A DNA stretch of 64,000 bases, taken from Paenibacillus elgii NBRC 100335. GTDB lineage: Bacteria > Bacillota > Bacilli > Paenibacillales > NBRC-103111. How positions within the stretch are numbered: the first letter of the stretch is position 1; each line of letters opens with the position of its first letter. The notes beneath the pieces were generated by a model that was not told where the DNA came from, made no database searches, and saw only the letters and a list, made by a program, of their open reading frames with translations. The position numbers and the translations under genes are program-made. Below, in pieces: positions 17,782 through 26,607 of the stretch. The DNA lies in NCBI RefSeq assembly GCF_004000865.1, contig NZ_BIMB01000020.1, positions 58,524 to 122,523 on the forward strand, read 5' to 3'.

Positions 17782-18702
17782 ATGACGCATAACGAACAAC
17801 GGCAGCCGGTTACGGAGCAGCGCAACGCCAAGTCCGTCCATTTGGACCGGATGAGCGTGCGGGAAATCATCGAGACGATCAACAGCGAGGACGGTACGAT
17901 TGCCGCTTCCGTGCAAGCTGCGCTGCCGCAAATCGAGGAAGCTATTACCGCGATTGCGGAGCGGTTGAAGCAGGGCGGCAAGCTTTATTACATCGGGGCC
18001 GGCACGAGCGGCCGGCTCGGCATTCTGGACGCGTCCGAATGTCCTCCGACGTTCGGGGTTGATTCGTCGCTTGTGCGCGGCATTATTGCCGGGGGCGAGA
18101 CAGCGATAGTGAATCCCGTCGAAAACGCGGAGGACGATTTGGAAGCCGGAGCGGCGGATATCGCGCGCCATGCAACGTCGGCGGACGCGGTCGTCGGCCT
18201 TACGGCGAGCGGCCGGACGCCGTATGTGCTGGGGGCGATCCGCGAAGCCAACCGCATCGGCGCCTTGACCGTCGGCATCTCGTGCAACACGGGCACCGAG
18301 CTTAGCCGAGCGGCGGCACACGGCATCGAGGTGCCGGTCGGACCCGAGGTGGTTACCGGTTCGACGCGCATGAAGGCCGGCACCGCGCAAAAGATGGTGC
18401 TGAACATGATCAGCACAACCGTTATGGTTCAGCTCGGCAAAGTGTACGGCAACCTGATGGTGAACGTGCAGGCGACGAACGCCAAGCTGCGTGACCGGGT
18501 CGTGCGCATTATTGGCGAAGCGACCGGAGCGGACCGGGACGTAGCGGAGGAGCTGGCCCGGCGGGCCGAAGGCGATGCGCGCGTGGCGATTCTGATGCAT
18601 CGGTTCGGCATCGAAAGGCAGGAAGCGTCCGCTGCTTTAGCGCGGTCGGATGACCATTTCGCAGAGGCGGTTCGTTGGCTGGAAGGTCAACGGATCGGAT
18701 AA
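17782..18702 (+). CDS. murQ: N-acetylmuramic acid 6-phosphate etherase
   Basis: 306-residue SIS-domain enzyme that cleaves the lactyl ether of MurNAc-6-phosphate to GlcNAc-6-phosphate and D-lactate in the cytoplasm. The signature GAGTSGRLGILDASECPPTFG with its catalytic Glu, the second Glu region NPVENAEDD, GLTASGRTPYV and GSTRMKAGTA are all present. ATG 17782 follows AAGGAG; a longer frame opens at 17746 without a ribosome site. Its substrate must be phosphorylated first, yet there is no PTS, MurK or AnmK gene nearby. A terminator follows directly. Confidence 0.96.
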   Translation: MTHNEQRQPVTEQRNAKSVHLDRMSVREIIETINSEDGTIAASVQAALPQIEEAITAIAERLKQGGKLYYIGAGTSGRLGILDASECPPTFGVDSSLVRGIIAGGETAIVNPVENAEDDLEAGAADIARHATSADAVVGLTASGRTPYVLGAIREANRIGALTVGISCNTGTELSRAAAHGIEVPVGPEVVTGSTRMKAGTAQKMVLNMISTTVMVQLGKVYGNLMVNVQATNAKLRDRVVRIIGEATGADRDVAEELARRAEGDARVAILMHRFGIERQEASAALARSDDHFAEAVRWLEGQRIG

Positions 18703-18705
18703 CAG

Positions 18706-18750
18706 AACTTCCCGTAAACCGCCGAAAGCGGCTTGCGGGAAGTTTTTTTA
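18706..18750 (+). terminator. Terminator of the murQ operon
   Basis: AACTTCCCG and CGGGAAGTT enclose a second stem (CCGC/GCGG) and are followed by seven T residues. Confidence 0.88.
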
Positions 18751-18751
18751 G

Positions 18752-18780
18752 TTGACCTGTACAACGCGAATCTTTACATA
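18752..18780 (+). promoter_or_regulatory. Promoter of the YesM/YesN pair
   Basis: TTGACC (18752-18757) and TACATA (18775-18780), exactly 17 bp apart, directly after the murQ terminator. The two-component genes therefore have their own transcript. Confidence 0.65.
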
Positions 18781-18895
18781 AAATTAGCAAAACCTTAATT
18801 TGAAGATCATGGTAAAGCGTTACGATGGTTTCAACGTCTTGGGCGAAGTCTTCCATCGTCCTCCAAAAACGCTGTCTCTTCAAGGAGAACCAACC

Positions 18896-20707
18896 ATGAA
18901 ACGGAAAGAAAAGTTCGCCTCCATGCTGTCCGGCTGGAAATTGTTCCTGTTCGTGACCGTCACTTACACCGTCCTCTTTTTGATCGCCTTCCAAGGCTAC
19001 ATCATCAGCAAGCAGTCCACGTCTGCCATCGAGAAGCAGTATAACCAGATTATTTTCGACAAAATGGATGCGTTGTCGGTCAACATGATCAACTATTTGA
19101 ATTATCTCGACGACTTTGCCCGCACCCTATCCGTCAAACCGGATCTAAAGAGCATGATCCGCGAAAATCGCGACGGAACGAGAGAAGCCGTGGAAGGGGC
19201 CTTGAATTACTTCCGCCTGCGGTTCCCCATATACATCCAGATTCTTACAGCTCAGGACCGCGTGTTTGCTTACCCTCCCGTCGACCCCAAGGAAGAGGAG
19301 CAGTTTAAAACGACGCTCGCTTCCTTCCCTTGGTACGGTCAGCGGCTGGTTCTGGACAACAGCTACCCCCGTGCGGATGTCGCCGCAGACTTTCACTTCA
19401 GCGCTTTCCCGAACGCCTTGTACGTCAGCAAAAACATCGTGCAGGACGACCGCTCGCTCGGTACGCTGACGATCAAGATGAACGGCACGTTGATCGAAAC
19501 GATGCTGGATACGGTGCGGATCAACGAGGCCAACGCCGTGTTCATCCTGTCCCCGGAAGGCCGCATTTTGTTTCGGAACGAGCCGTCCTCCGCCTTTTCC
19601 GGTGATCTGGCATCGCTCGGAACAAACGGAATTGACGGGCTCATCCGGAGAAACGGGGAAGGTTCCGGCTCGGGGCAGATCCGTATCGCCGATCAAGATT
19701 GCTACTTTATTTATAAGCTGATCCCTTCCACAAACTGGGAAATATTGTCGATCGTTCCCCTTCGTTCGTTGAACGCGGAGAGTGTCGGCGTGTGGCAGAC
19801 GACGGCCATGACAACCGCCTTTTCCGTCCTGCTTATCGTCACCTCGTTCTGCATTCTGTATATCAAGCTTACGCTCCCGTTGCAGCGGATGTCCCGGATC
19901 GTACGGGCGGCCTCGGAAGGCGCGACGCCGGAGCCGTATGATTACAGAGGCTTCAAGGAGCTTGAGACGTTAAACCGCGGGATGTACCGGTTTTTCGAGC
20001 AAATTCAGCTGCATATCCGCACGATCCGTCAGAGCGAGAGCGAGAAGCGGCAGCTTGAGATGCATGTGCTGCAGGCGCAAATGCGGCCGCATTTTTGGCA
20101 CAATTCGCTGAACGCGTTGCGCTTCATGGCGCTGCTGCACGGCGATTCCACGATGGCTGACGCCATTCTTGCGTTGACCCGGATGCTCGACTATACGCTG
20201 AAAAATACGGGCGTGCTGTTCGGGACGGTAGAGGAGGAGAAGGACTACGCGATCCAATATATCCGTTTCCATGAAATCCGCTCCATGCAGAAGATCGACG
20301 TCAAGCTGGACTTGGACGAATGCTCGCTTCAGGCCCGGATTCCGAAGTTCACGCTGCAGCCTTTGCTGGAAAATGCCGTCACGCACGGCTTCCGTGCTCC
20401 TTTTGCCAAAGTGCCGAGCCTTACCATCACCACGCGGCTTGCGGACGGCACGCTTACGATTCGTATCGCCGACAACGGCAACGGGATGGATGACGATACG
20501 CTCCGGCTGCTGCTTCTTCCTCGTGCCCAAGAAGGAGAAGGAAGGCAAACGTCCGGCATTAGCCTGCTCAATTTGCAGGAGCGTATCCGACTGGAATACG
20601 GAGAGCTTTACGGCATCCGGGTCGTTAGCCGACTTGGGGAAGGCACGGAAGTCGTCGTGATACTTCCCTGGATGACAGATGCTAAAAAGGAGGGCGAATT
20701 GCCATGA
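18896..20707 (+). CDS. YesM-family sensor histidine kinase
   Basis: 603-residue membrane kinase. Transmembrane segments at about 18-38 and 300-322 flank an extracellular dCache-like sensor; a HAMP-type linker follows. The His_kinase region carries the phospho-accepting His in QAQMRPHFWHNSLNALRF (the usual form is PHFLYN), then N-box LENAVTHGF, IADNGNGMDDD and GISLLNLQERI. ATG 18896 is selected because AAGGAG precedes it; the frame is open from 18800. Its stop overlaps the ATG of the regulator. In Paenibacillus, YesM kinases usually control an adjacent sugar ABC importer, here most likely the one at 22476. Confidence 0.9.
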   Translation: MKRKEKFASMLSGWKLFLFVTVTYTVLFLIAFQGYIISKQSTSAIEKQYNQIIFDKMDALSVNMINYLNYLDDFARTLSVKPDLKSMIRENRDGTREAVEGALNYFRLRFPIYIQILTAQDRVFAYPPVDPKEEEQFKTTLASFPWYGQRLVLDNSYPRADVAADFHFSAFPNALYVSKNIVQDDRSLGTLTIKMNGTLIETMLDTVRINEANAVFILSPEGRILFRNEPSSAFSGDLASLGTNGIDGLIRRNGEGSGSGQIRIADQDCYFIYKLIPSTNWEILSIVPLRSLNAESVGVWQTTAMTTAFSVLLIVTSFCILYIKLTLPLQRMSRIVRAASEGATPEPYDYRGFKELETLNRGMYRFFEQIQLHIRTIRQSESEKRQLEMHVLQAQMRPHFWHNSLNALRFMALLHGDSTMADAILALTRMLDYTLKNTGVLFGTVEEEKDYAIQYIRFHEIRSMQKIDVKLDLDECSLQARIPKFTLQPLLENAVTHGFRAPFAKVPSLTITTRLADGTLTIRIADNGNGMDDDTLRLLLLPRAQEGEGRQTSGISLLNLQERIRLEYGELYGIRVVSRLGEGTEVVVILPWMTDAKKEGELP

Positions 20708-22254
20708 AAGTCATGATTGTCGAAGACGAAGTGCTGGTCCGGCTAGGGCTGAAAAAAGCCGTTCCGTGGTCGACGCTCGGCATGGAGCTGGTATGCGAGG
20801 CCGCAGACGGCGCCGAAGCCTATGAAATGTTCGTGCGGCATCTTCCCGATATCGTGCTTGTCGATATCGAGCTGCCGAAGATGGACGGGCTGTCCTTCAT
20901 CCATTACGCGAAGACGCGCCGCCCGGACGCCAAATTCATCATTTTGACCTGCCAGCAGGATATGAGCTACGCGCGCAGCGCCATCCAATTGCAGGTGGCC
21001 GATTTTTTGCTGAAATCGACGCTGGACATGAAAGAGCTTTGCGATATTTTGCAAAACCTGTCGCTGGAATTGCGGCAAAAACGGCGCGAAGCGGAGGCAA
21101 CCGGCGAGGAGGACATGAACCGGAGCGGGCGGAGGAGACATTTTTTCCAAAGCTGGCTCGACGGCGTTCTGCCTGTTCCCGATCCCGACCGGTTCGACGT
21201 CCAGCTCAAGGAGTTTTCCCCCGCTCTGAAGGCGGAACGGTATCAGGCGTGGGTCGTCCAGCTGCATGGCGCATCGCTGACCGAGGAGGAGACGGAGAGC
21301 GTCAGCGAGGAAATCGAGCGTCTGGCCGTCCGGCAATTCGGAAGCCGGTATTTGGGCGGGACCCCGGAACTGCCGAAGCGGAGATGGCACTTGATCTTTT
21401 CCGGCTCTGCGCCGGTATCCGACGCCGTGCGGTGGAAGGAGGCGGTCGAGCAAACCAGCGGACTTGAGCTAGCGGTCGCGATGAGCGCGCCGTTCGCCGA
21501 TCCTTACGGGTGGCGGACGTTCGACCGCCAAGCCGCCGATCTGCTGCAAGCGGAGTTTTACGGCCGGGTCGGCGAAGTTTACGCGAAGGACGACCTGATC
21601 AGCGAAACGATGAGCGAAGCTGTTCTGAAGCTGAAAAGAGACATGTACGAACGAGCGGGCTCCCTGCAATTCGAAGAAATGAAGCGGCTCGTCGGCGATC
21701 TGTGCGGCGCGCTGAAGCAGCCCCCGTACCTTCATCCGCCCATTGTCAAAAATATGTTCACGGAGCTTCTTTTCCGCCTCTGGTCTGCCTGCGAAGAGAT
21801 CGCTTCCGGCTCCGTGTCGGCAAACCACCGATTGGTCGACCGGTTTTACGCCGCCGTGCGGCTTGACGAGCTCGCGGAACTGCTGCTCACCGAGCTGGCC
21901 CGGGCCGGAGAAGAAGTGCGCTCCCATTCGCAGGACGACAAAACGAAGACGATTCTGCAAATCAAGCAGTATATCAAAACGCATTTGCACCGGGAGCTTT
22001 CCCTGCAGGAAACCGCCGACGCGTTCTATATGAACAGCTCGTATTTGAGCCGATTGTTCCGGGAGGTGACGGATCAGAGCTTTACGGAATATGTGCTGCG
22101 CGAAAAAACGGAGCTGGCCGTAGCCCTGATGAAGAACGGGATGCATTTGACGCAAATTTCCGAAAAGCTCGGCTATCAGAACCTCAGCTCCTTTACCCGC
22201 ATGTTCAAAAAGGTGCGCGGCGTCTCTCCTTCGCGCTACATGGACCGAACTTGA
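20704..22254 (+). CDS. YesN-family response regulator with AraC DNA-binding domain
   Basis: 516-residue regulator with a receiver domain at residues 1-120 (phospho-acceptor Asp54 in IVLVDIELPKMDG), a central region of unknown fold and a C-terminal AraC/XylS double helix-turn-helix (about 415-515, LSLQETADAFYMNSSYLSRLF and ISEKLGYQNLSSFTRMFKK). The start overlaps the kinase stop by four bases. It is expected to activate transcription of the next importer in response to a carbohydrate-related signal. No clear terminator was found between it and 22476. Confidence 0.92.
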   Translation: MKVMIVEDEVLVRLGLKKAVPWSTLGMELVCEAADGAEAYEMFVRHLPDIVLVDIELPKMDGLSFIHYAKTRRPDAKFIILTCQQDMSYARSAIQLQVADFLLKSTLDMKELCDILQNLSLELRQKRREAEATGEEDMNRSGRRRHFFQSWLDGVLPVPDPDRFDVQLKEFSPALKAERYQAWVVQLHGASLTEEETESVSEEIERLAVRQFGSRYLGGTPELPKRRWHLIFSGSAPVSDAVRWKEAVEQTSGLELAVAMSAPFADPYGWRTFDRQAADLLQAEFYGRVGEVYAKDDLISETMSEAVLKLKRDMYERAGSLQFEEMKRLVGDLCGALKQPPYLHPPIVKNMFTELLFRLWSACEEIASGSVSANHRLVDRFYAAVRLDELAELLLTELARAGEEVRSHSQDDKTKTILQIKQYIKTHLHRELSLQETADAFYMNSSYLSRLFREVTDQSFTEYVLREKTELAVALMKNGMHLTQISEKLGYQNLSSFTRMFKKVRGVSPSRYMDRT

Positions 22255-22413
22255 TAACCAATCGGACAAAACCGGATAAACCGCTCGCCAGCTTATTCGT
22301 TTTTTTACTTGATTTTTATATTGGCGCGAGGGTTACGTTCCTTTCGTCTGCACCTTGCTAAAAGGATAAGCGAACGGTCAAGCTGTGTGATGTCCAAGCG
22401 GTGGCGCGCCTTT

Positions 22414-22419
22414 TATACT
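22414..22419 (+). promoter_or_regulatory. Candidate activator-dependent -10 before the second importer
   Basis: TATACT lies 57 bp before the binding-protein gene, but no reasonable -35 hexamer is found 16-18 bp upstream. A weak -35 would fit a promoter that needs the YesN-type activator encoded just before. Nothing else was recognised in 22255-22475. Confidence 0.3.
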
Positions 22420-22475
22420 AAGCGTGAACGGGATGTTAGCCGATTCGACCATCGGACAGAAGAGGAGAGACGATC

Positions 22476-23843
22476 ATGCAAAAGCACTTGAAATGGCTGC
22501 TGCCGCCGTTGGCCGGGATGACACTGCTTGCGGGCTGCGGCAAGCCGGCGGCTCCGGCGGCGAGCGAAAAACCGGCAGCGCCTGCCGTATCCGCGTCACA
22601 GGCAAGCCAGACGGACAAGCCTGCGGCGGCGAACGAAGCCGTCGAGCTGACCTTTTATTATCCGGTCAATGTCGGCGGTCCGGTCATGAAAGTCATTGAC
22701 GGGATGACGAACAAGTTTATGGAGAAGCATCCGAACATTAAAGTCAAGCCGGTGTACACGGGAAATTACGGGGACAACACCATTAAAATTCAATCGGGCA
22801 TTCAAGCGAAGCAGCCGCCCGATGTCGCGGTCATGATGTCGACGGAGCTGTACAGCATGCTGGATACGAATGCGATCATTCCGCTCGACGATTTCATCGC
22901 CAAAGATTCGGGCGTCAATATGAGCGATTTTTATCCTGCTTTCGTCGAAGACACGCAAACGGGCGGCAAAACGTACAGCATCCCGTTCCAGCGCAGTACG
23001 ATCGTGCTGTATTACAACAAAGACATGTTCAAGGAAGCGGGGCTTGACCCGGAGAAGCCGCCGAAAACATGGGACGAGCTGATCGAGTACGGCAAGAAGC
23101 TGAAGAAAGAAGGACGGGCGGGCCTCGAAATTCCCGGCAACGACGATTCCTATTGGATGCTTCAGCTGTTTGCGCTGCAAAACCATACGGACCCGAAGCA
23201 AAACTTGATGATGGCAGACGGCAAAAAAGTGATGTTTGATACGCCGGAAAACCTGGAAGCTCTGCAGTACTGGCTGGATTTGTCCCGCAAGCATAAGGTC
23301 ATGCCGGAAGGCGTCATCGATTGGGCTACGGTGCCGACCGACTTCATTCAAGGCAAAACAGCGATGATGATCCATACGAGCGGCAACCTGACCAACGTGA
23401 AAAACAACGCTAAATTCGACTTCGGCGTCGCTTTCCCGCCGATGAAGAAGCAGTACGGCTCGCCGACGGGCGGCGGCAATCTGTACATCTTCAAGGATAC
23501 GAGTCCAAAGAAGCAGGCGGCGGCCTGGGAATTCGTCAAGTTCATGACCGAGGCGGAGCAGGCGGCGCAGTTCAGCGTGGCTACGGGCTATGTGGGCGTA
23601 CGCAAGTCAGCGTTCGATACAGAGACGATGAAAAGTTACGCGGCATCGTTCCCGCAGGCGCTCGTTGCCCGCGATCAATTGCAGTACGCGCATGCGGAAC
23701 TGTCGACGCACAATCATGGCAAAGTGTCGACCGCGCTGACGAACCAGATTCAGGCGGCGCTGGCGGGGACGACCGATCCGGCCGGGGCGTTGAAGAAGGC
23801 GCAGGAAGAAGCCGAGCGCGCGTTGGCGCCGTTTAACAAATAG
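22476..23843 (+). CDS. UgpB-like sugar-binding lipoprotein
   Basis: 455-residue family 1 solute-binding protein. The lipobox ends with Cys21 (LLAGC) and is followed by an Ala/Pro-rich linker. VELTFYYPVNVGGPVMKVIDGM, QPPDVAVMMSTELYSM, TYSIPFQRSTIVLYYNKDMF and GGGNLYIFKD are reminiscent of UgpB, the glycerol-3-phosphate/glycerophosphodiester binder. Two permeases and a metallophosphoesterase follow. The ligand is therefore a polyol phosphate, a glycerophosphodiester or a sugar; the phosphodiester is only suggested by context. Confidence 0.85.
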   Translation: MQKHLKWLLPPLAGMTLLAGCGKPAAPAASEKPAAPAVSASQASQTDKPAAANEAVELTFYYPVNVGGPVMKVIDGMTNKFMEKHPNIKVKPVYTGNYGDNTIKIQSGIQAKQPPDVAVMMSTELYSMLDTNAIIPLDDFIAKDSGVNMSDFYPAFVEDTQTGGKTYSIPFQRSTIVLYYNKDMFKEAGLDPEKPPKTWDELIEYGKKLKKEGRAGLEIPGNDDSYWMLQLFALQNHTDPKQNLMMADGKKVMFDTPENLEALQYWLDLSRKHKVMPEGVIDWATVPTDFIQGKTAMMIHTSGNLTNVKNNAKFDFGVAFPPMKKQYGSPTGGGNLYIFKDTSPKKQAAAWEFVKFMTEAEQAAQFSVATGYVGVRKSAFDTETMKSYAASFPQALVARDQLQYAHAELSTHNHGKVSTALTNQIQAALAGTTDPAGALKKAQEEAERALAPFNK

Positions 23844-23855
23844 GAGAATGCCTGC

Positions 23856-24746
23856 ATGAGCGCCATTTGGAGCGAAAGGCTTAAAAGGAACGGATTGGCT
23901 TGGGGACTGCTGCTCCCCTCGCTGTTATTCCTCGGCTTGTTTACGTATTATCCGATCTGGAAGACCGCCGTGCTCAGCTTGTATCAGCAGGATTTGGCGA
24001 CGCCGGAGCCGCGTTTTGTCGGGCTGGGCAATTACGCGTCGATGCTGACGGACCCGGTGTTTCAAAAAGTGTTCGGCAACAACCTGTGGTTTGCCCTCGG
24101 AACCGTGCCGACCTCGATGGCGCTTGCCTTCGCGATGGCGTTGTTTGCGGATAAAGCGCTCCAAGGGCGGAGCTTCGTCCGGACCGCGTATTTTTATCCG
24201 AATATGATTCCGATGATCGCCGTCGCGAACATCTGGCTGTTTCTGTACACGCCGAAGTTCGGCCTGCTGGCCCGTTTGGCGGCCTGGGTCAGCCAGAGCG
24301 AGGCCCCGCTGCTGGGCCGGCCGGATACGGTGATGGTAGCGATGATCGTCATGATGATCTGGAAGGAGGCCGGGTACTTTATGATTTTTTACCTGGCCGG
24401 CTTACAGCAAATCCCGAAGGACTTGTACGAATCGGCCGCCGTCAACGGCATCGGCGTCTGGCAGTCGCTGCGGCGCATTACGATCCCACTGACGATGCCG
24501 ACCACGCTGTTTGTGGCTGTCGTCTCCGTGACGAATGCGTTCAAGCTGGTCGATCATCTGTGGATTATGACGCGGGGAGGGCCGGACAATGCAAGCAGCC
24601 TGCTTTTGTACTACATCTATGATACGGCGTTCGGCTATTACGATCAGGGGATGGCGGCGGCGATGACCGTCGTGATGGTTGCGGTGCTGCTGCTTGTGTC
24701 GTCGGTGCAGTTTTTCGGTTGGGATCGCAGCATCCATTACGAATAG
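23856..24746 (+). CDS. Sugar ABC permease, UgpA type
   Basis: 296-residue permease with six predicted membrane helices and the EAA loop YESAAVNGIGVWQSLRRITIPLTMPTT. The segments LFTYYPIWKTAVLSLYQQD and FVGLGNYASML are typical of UgpA/MalF proteins. It lies 12 bp after the binding-protein gene and 10 bp before the second permease. Confidence 0.88.
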   Translation: MSAIWSERLKRNGLAWGLLLPSLLFLGLFTYYPIWKTAVLSLYQQDLATPEPRFVGLGNYASMLTDPVFQKVFGNNLWFALGTVPTSMALAFAMALFADKALQGRSFVRTAYFYPNMIPMIAVANIWLFLYTPKFGLLARLAAWVSQSEAPLLGRPDTVMVAMIVMMIWKEAGYFMIFYLAGLQQIPKDLYESAAVNGIGVWQSLRRITIPLTMPTTLFVAVVSVTNAFKLVDHLWIMTRGGPDNASSLLLYYIYDTAFGYYDQGMAAAMTVVMVAVLLLVSSVQFFGWDRSIHYE

Positions 24747-24756
24747 GAGGGAGCCC

Positions 24757-25662
24757 ATGAGTCATCAAGCAGGGCTGCCGCTTCGGCAAGAACGAACGAA
24801 GCGGCGCAGGCCGCTGGCAGGGCGGGAAATGCTGTCCGCGCGCTTACGCCGCCAATCCGCGCAAGCGCTGTGGCACGCCGTCATGCTCGCGCTCGGGACG
24901 GCGTGGCTCGTCCCGTTTGTTTGGGTCGTATGGACGGCCTTTCGCCCGAAGGGAGCGGCTCTTGGGAGCGGCTGGACCTGGGAGTGGACGTTGGACAATT
25001 TTGCCGCCGTCTGGCGTACAGCGCCGTTTGCGCAGTATTACCTCAATACGCTGCTGATTACGGGCGGCGTGCTGACCGTCCAGTTGGTCAGTTTGACGCT
25101 CGCCGCCTATGCGTTCGCGAAGGTCCGGTTTTTCGGGCGGGACACGCTGTTCATGCTGTTTTTGGTCCAAATCATGGTGCCCCCGGACGTGCTGATCTTT
25201 TCTAACTACCGCGTGCTGCAGGAGCTGGGGCTGCTGGATACGAAGCTTGGCATCATGCTTCCTTACTTTGCGTCCGCGTTCGGGATCTTTTTGCTGCGGC
25301 AGTCGTTCAAGCAGCTGCCCCGGGAGCTGGACGAAGCCGCCCGCGTCGAAGGGTGCTCGCGGCTGCGCGCCTTATGGCAGATTTACGTGCCGCTCTCCAG
25401 GCCCGTCTATGTTTCGTTTGCCATCGTTTCGGTCAGCTATCACTGGAACAACTTTTTGTGGCCGTTGATCGTTACCAATTCGGCGGACAACCGCCCTTTA
25501 ACCGTAGGGTTGGCGCTTTTTGCGAAATCGACGGAGTCGGGCGGGCAGTGGGCCGAGGTGAGCGCGGCTACGCTGCTCGTGGCGGCACCGATGATGCTCG
25601 GATTTTTATTGTTCCAGCGGCAGTTCGTCAGCAGCTTCATGCACTCGGGCATCAAGGGATAG
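24757..25662 (+). CDS. Sugar ABC permease, UgpE type
   Basis: 301-residue permease with an unusually long basic N-terminal tail (about 35 residues rich in Arg) before the first membrane segment. EAA loop: DEAARVEGCSRLRALWQIYVPLSRP. ATG 24757 follows TAGGAGGGAG; the frame remains open back to 24679 inside the upstream gene. As for the murQ operon, no ATPase is encoded nearby. Confidence 0.88.
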   Translation: MSHQAGLPLRQERTKRRRPLAGREMLSARLRRQSAQALWHAVMLALGTAWLVPFVWVVWTAFRPKGAALGSGWTWEWTLDNFAAVWRTAPFAQYYLNTLLITGGVLTVQLVSLTLAAYAFAKVRFFGRDTLFMLFLVQIMVPPDVLIFSNYRVLQELGLLDTKLGIMLPYFASAFGIFLLRQSFKQLPRELDEAARVEGCSRLRALWQIYVPLSRPVYVSFAIVSVSYHWNNFLWPLIVTNSADNRPLTVGLALFAKSTESGGQWAEVSAATLLVAAPMMLGFLLFQRQFVSSFMHSGIKG

Positions 25663-25726
25663 CGGGTCGGATAAGCGAACCGGCTCAGGGCTGGGAGATC
25701 AAGCAGGGGATTGGAGTGGACGCTTC

Positions 25727-26557
25727 ATGAAATTAGCCATGTTCGGCGATCTGCACTATCCGATGACGGTCATTAACCGTCCGGATGTGCTGGAAGCGCG
25801 GGATGCTTTCTTTGAGCATTTTTTGACGGCATTTCTGGAAACGGGGGCCGACTATCACATTTCGCTCGGGGATTTGACCAACACCGGGGAAATTGCGGAA
25901 TTCGAATATATTTTCCAAAAGGTTCGCGGCTATGGCGACCGGCTTCGCTTCCTGCATGTACTCGGCAATCACGATACGTATACGCATCCCAAGGCCAAGC
26001 TGTTGTCCTTGACTGGGCAGCGGCGATACGGCCTGTGGGAAGAGGAGGAAGCGCTCGTCGCCGTGCTGGATACGGCCCGGGAAACGCGGCAGGACTGGAG
26101 CGGATTTATCGATGCCGAGCAGTTGGAGTGGTTGGAATCAGTGATGCGTAAGCCTTCGGACAAGCCGCTTCTCGTGTTTGCCCATCATCCGCTTTACGGG
26201 TCCACCGCGCGCTCGACGGAAGCGATGATGTCTCTTGACCCGTCCCTCGATATCCGTGGGGTTCTCGGCCGGTGGGCCGGAACCGGGTTGTACTTTAACG
26301 GTCACAATCATGAAAACTCTGTTGTCCGCGAGGGTCAGTGGCATTTTATCCAGACGGCTGCTCCATTAGACATTCCCGCGTTCCGCATCGTGACGGTCGA
26401 GGGCGGCGAGGTGCGCGTCGAGCTCCATCGTCTGGAAAGCGAAGCGCTCACGAAATGGGCGCGGACGGTTGGGGAAAATATGCCCTACTACGAGCCTTAC
26501 CCGTCGGCCGAAGGGAACGGGGCTTCGGAGAAGCTTTCCGTCTTGGCGGCACGGTAG
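25727..26557 (+). CDS. Calcineurin-like metallophosphoesterase
   Basis: 276-residue cytosolic dimetal phosphoesterase. The metal motifs appear in order: GDLHYP, GDLTNTG, GNHDTY, FAHHPLY and NGHNHE. The layout resembles the GpdQ/CpdA group that cleaves glycerophosphodiesters or cyclic nucleotides. It follows the UgpBAE-like importer by 64 bp in the same direction. This makes hydrolysis of an imported phosphodiester attractive, although it is not proven by the sequence. Confidence 0.85.
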   Translation: MKLAMFGDLHYPMTVINRPDVLEARDAFFEHFLTAFLETGADYHISLGDLTNTGEIAEFEYIFQKVRGYGDRLRFLHVLGNHDTYTHPKAKLLSLTGQRRYGLWEEEEALVAVLDTARETRQDWSGFIDAEQLEWLESVMRKPSDKPLLVFAHHPLYGSTARSTEAMMSLDPSLDIRGVLGRWAGTGLYFNGHNHENSVVREGQWHFIQTAAPLDIPAFRIVTVEGGEVRVELHRLESEALTKWARTVGENMPYYEPYPSAEGNGASEKLSVLAAR

Positions 26558-26607
26558 GCGTCAGATGGCAGGCAGGGCAAACGAAACAGGGAGCGGAGGT
26601 AGAAGGA

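Noticed and set aside
16918..18600. 560-codon minus-strand frame opposite the MalG-type permease and murQ
   Set aside because: The translation is His/Arg/Gln-rich without domains. The plus strand carries murQ and the permease with all catalytic motifs.
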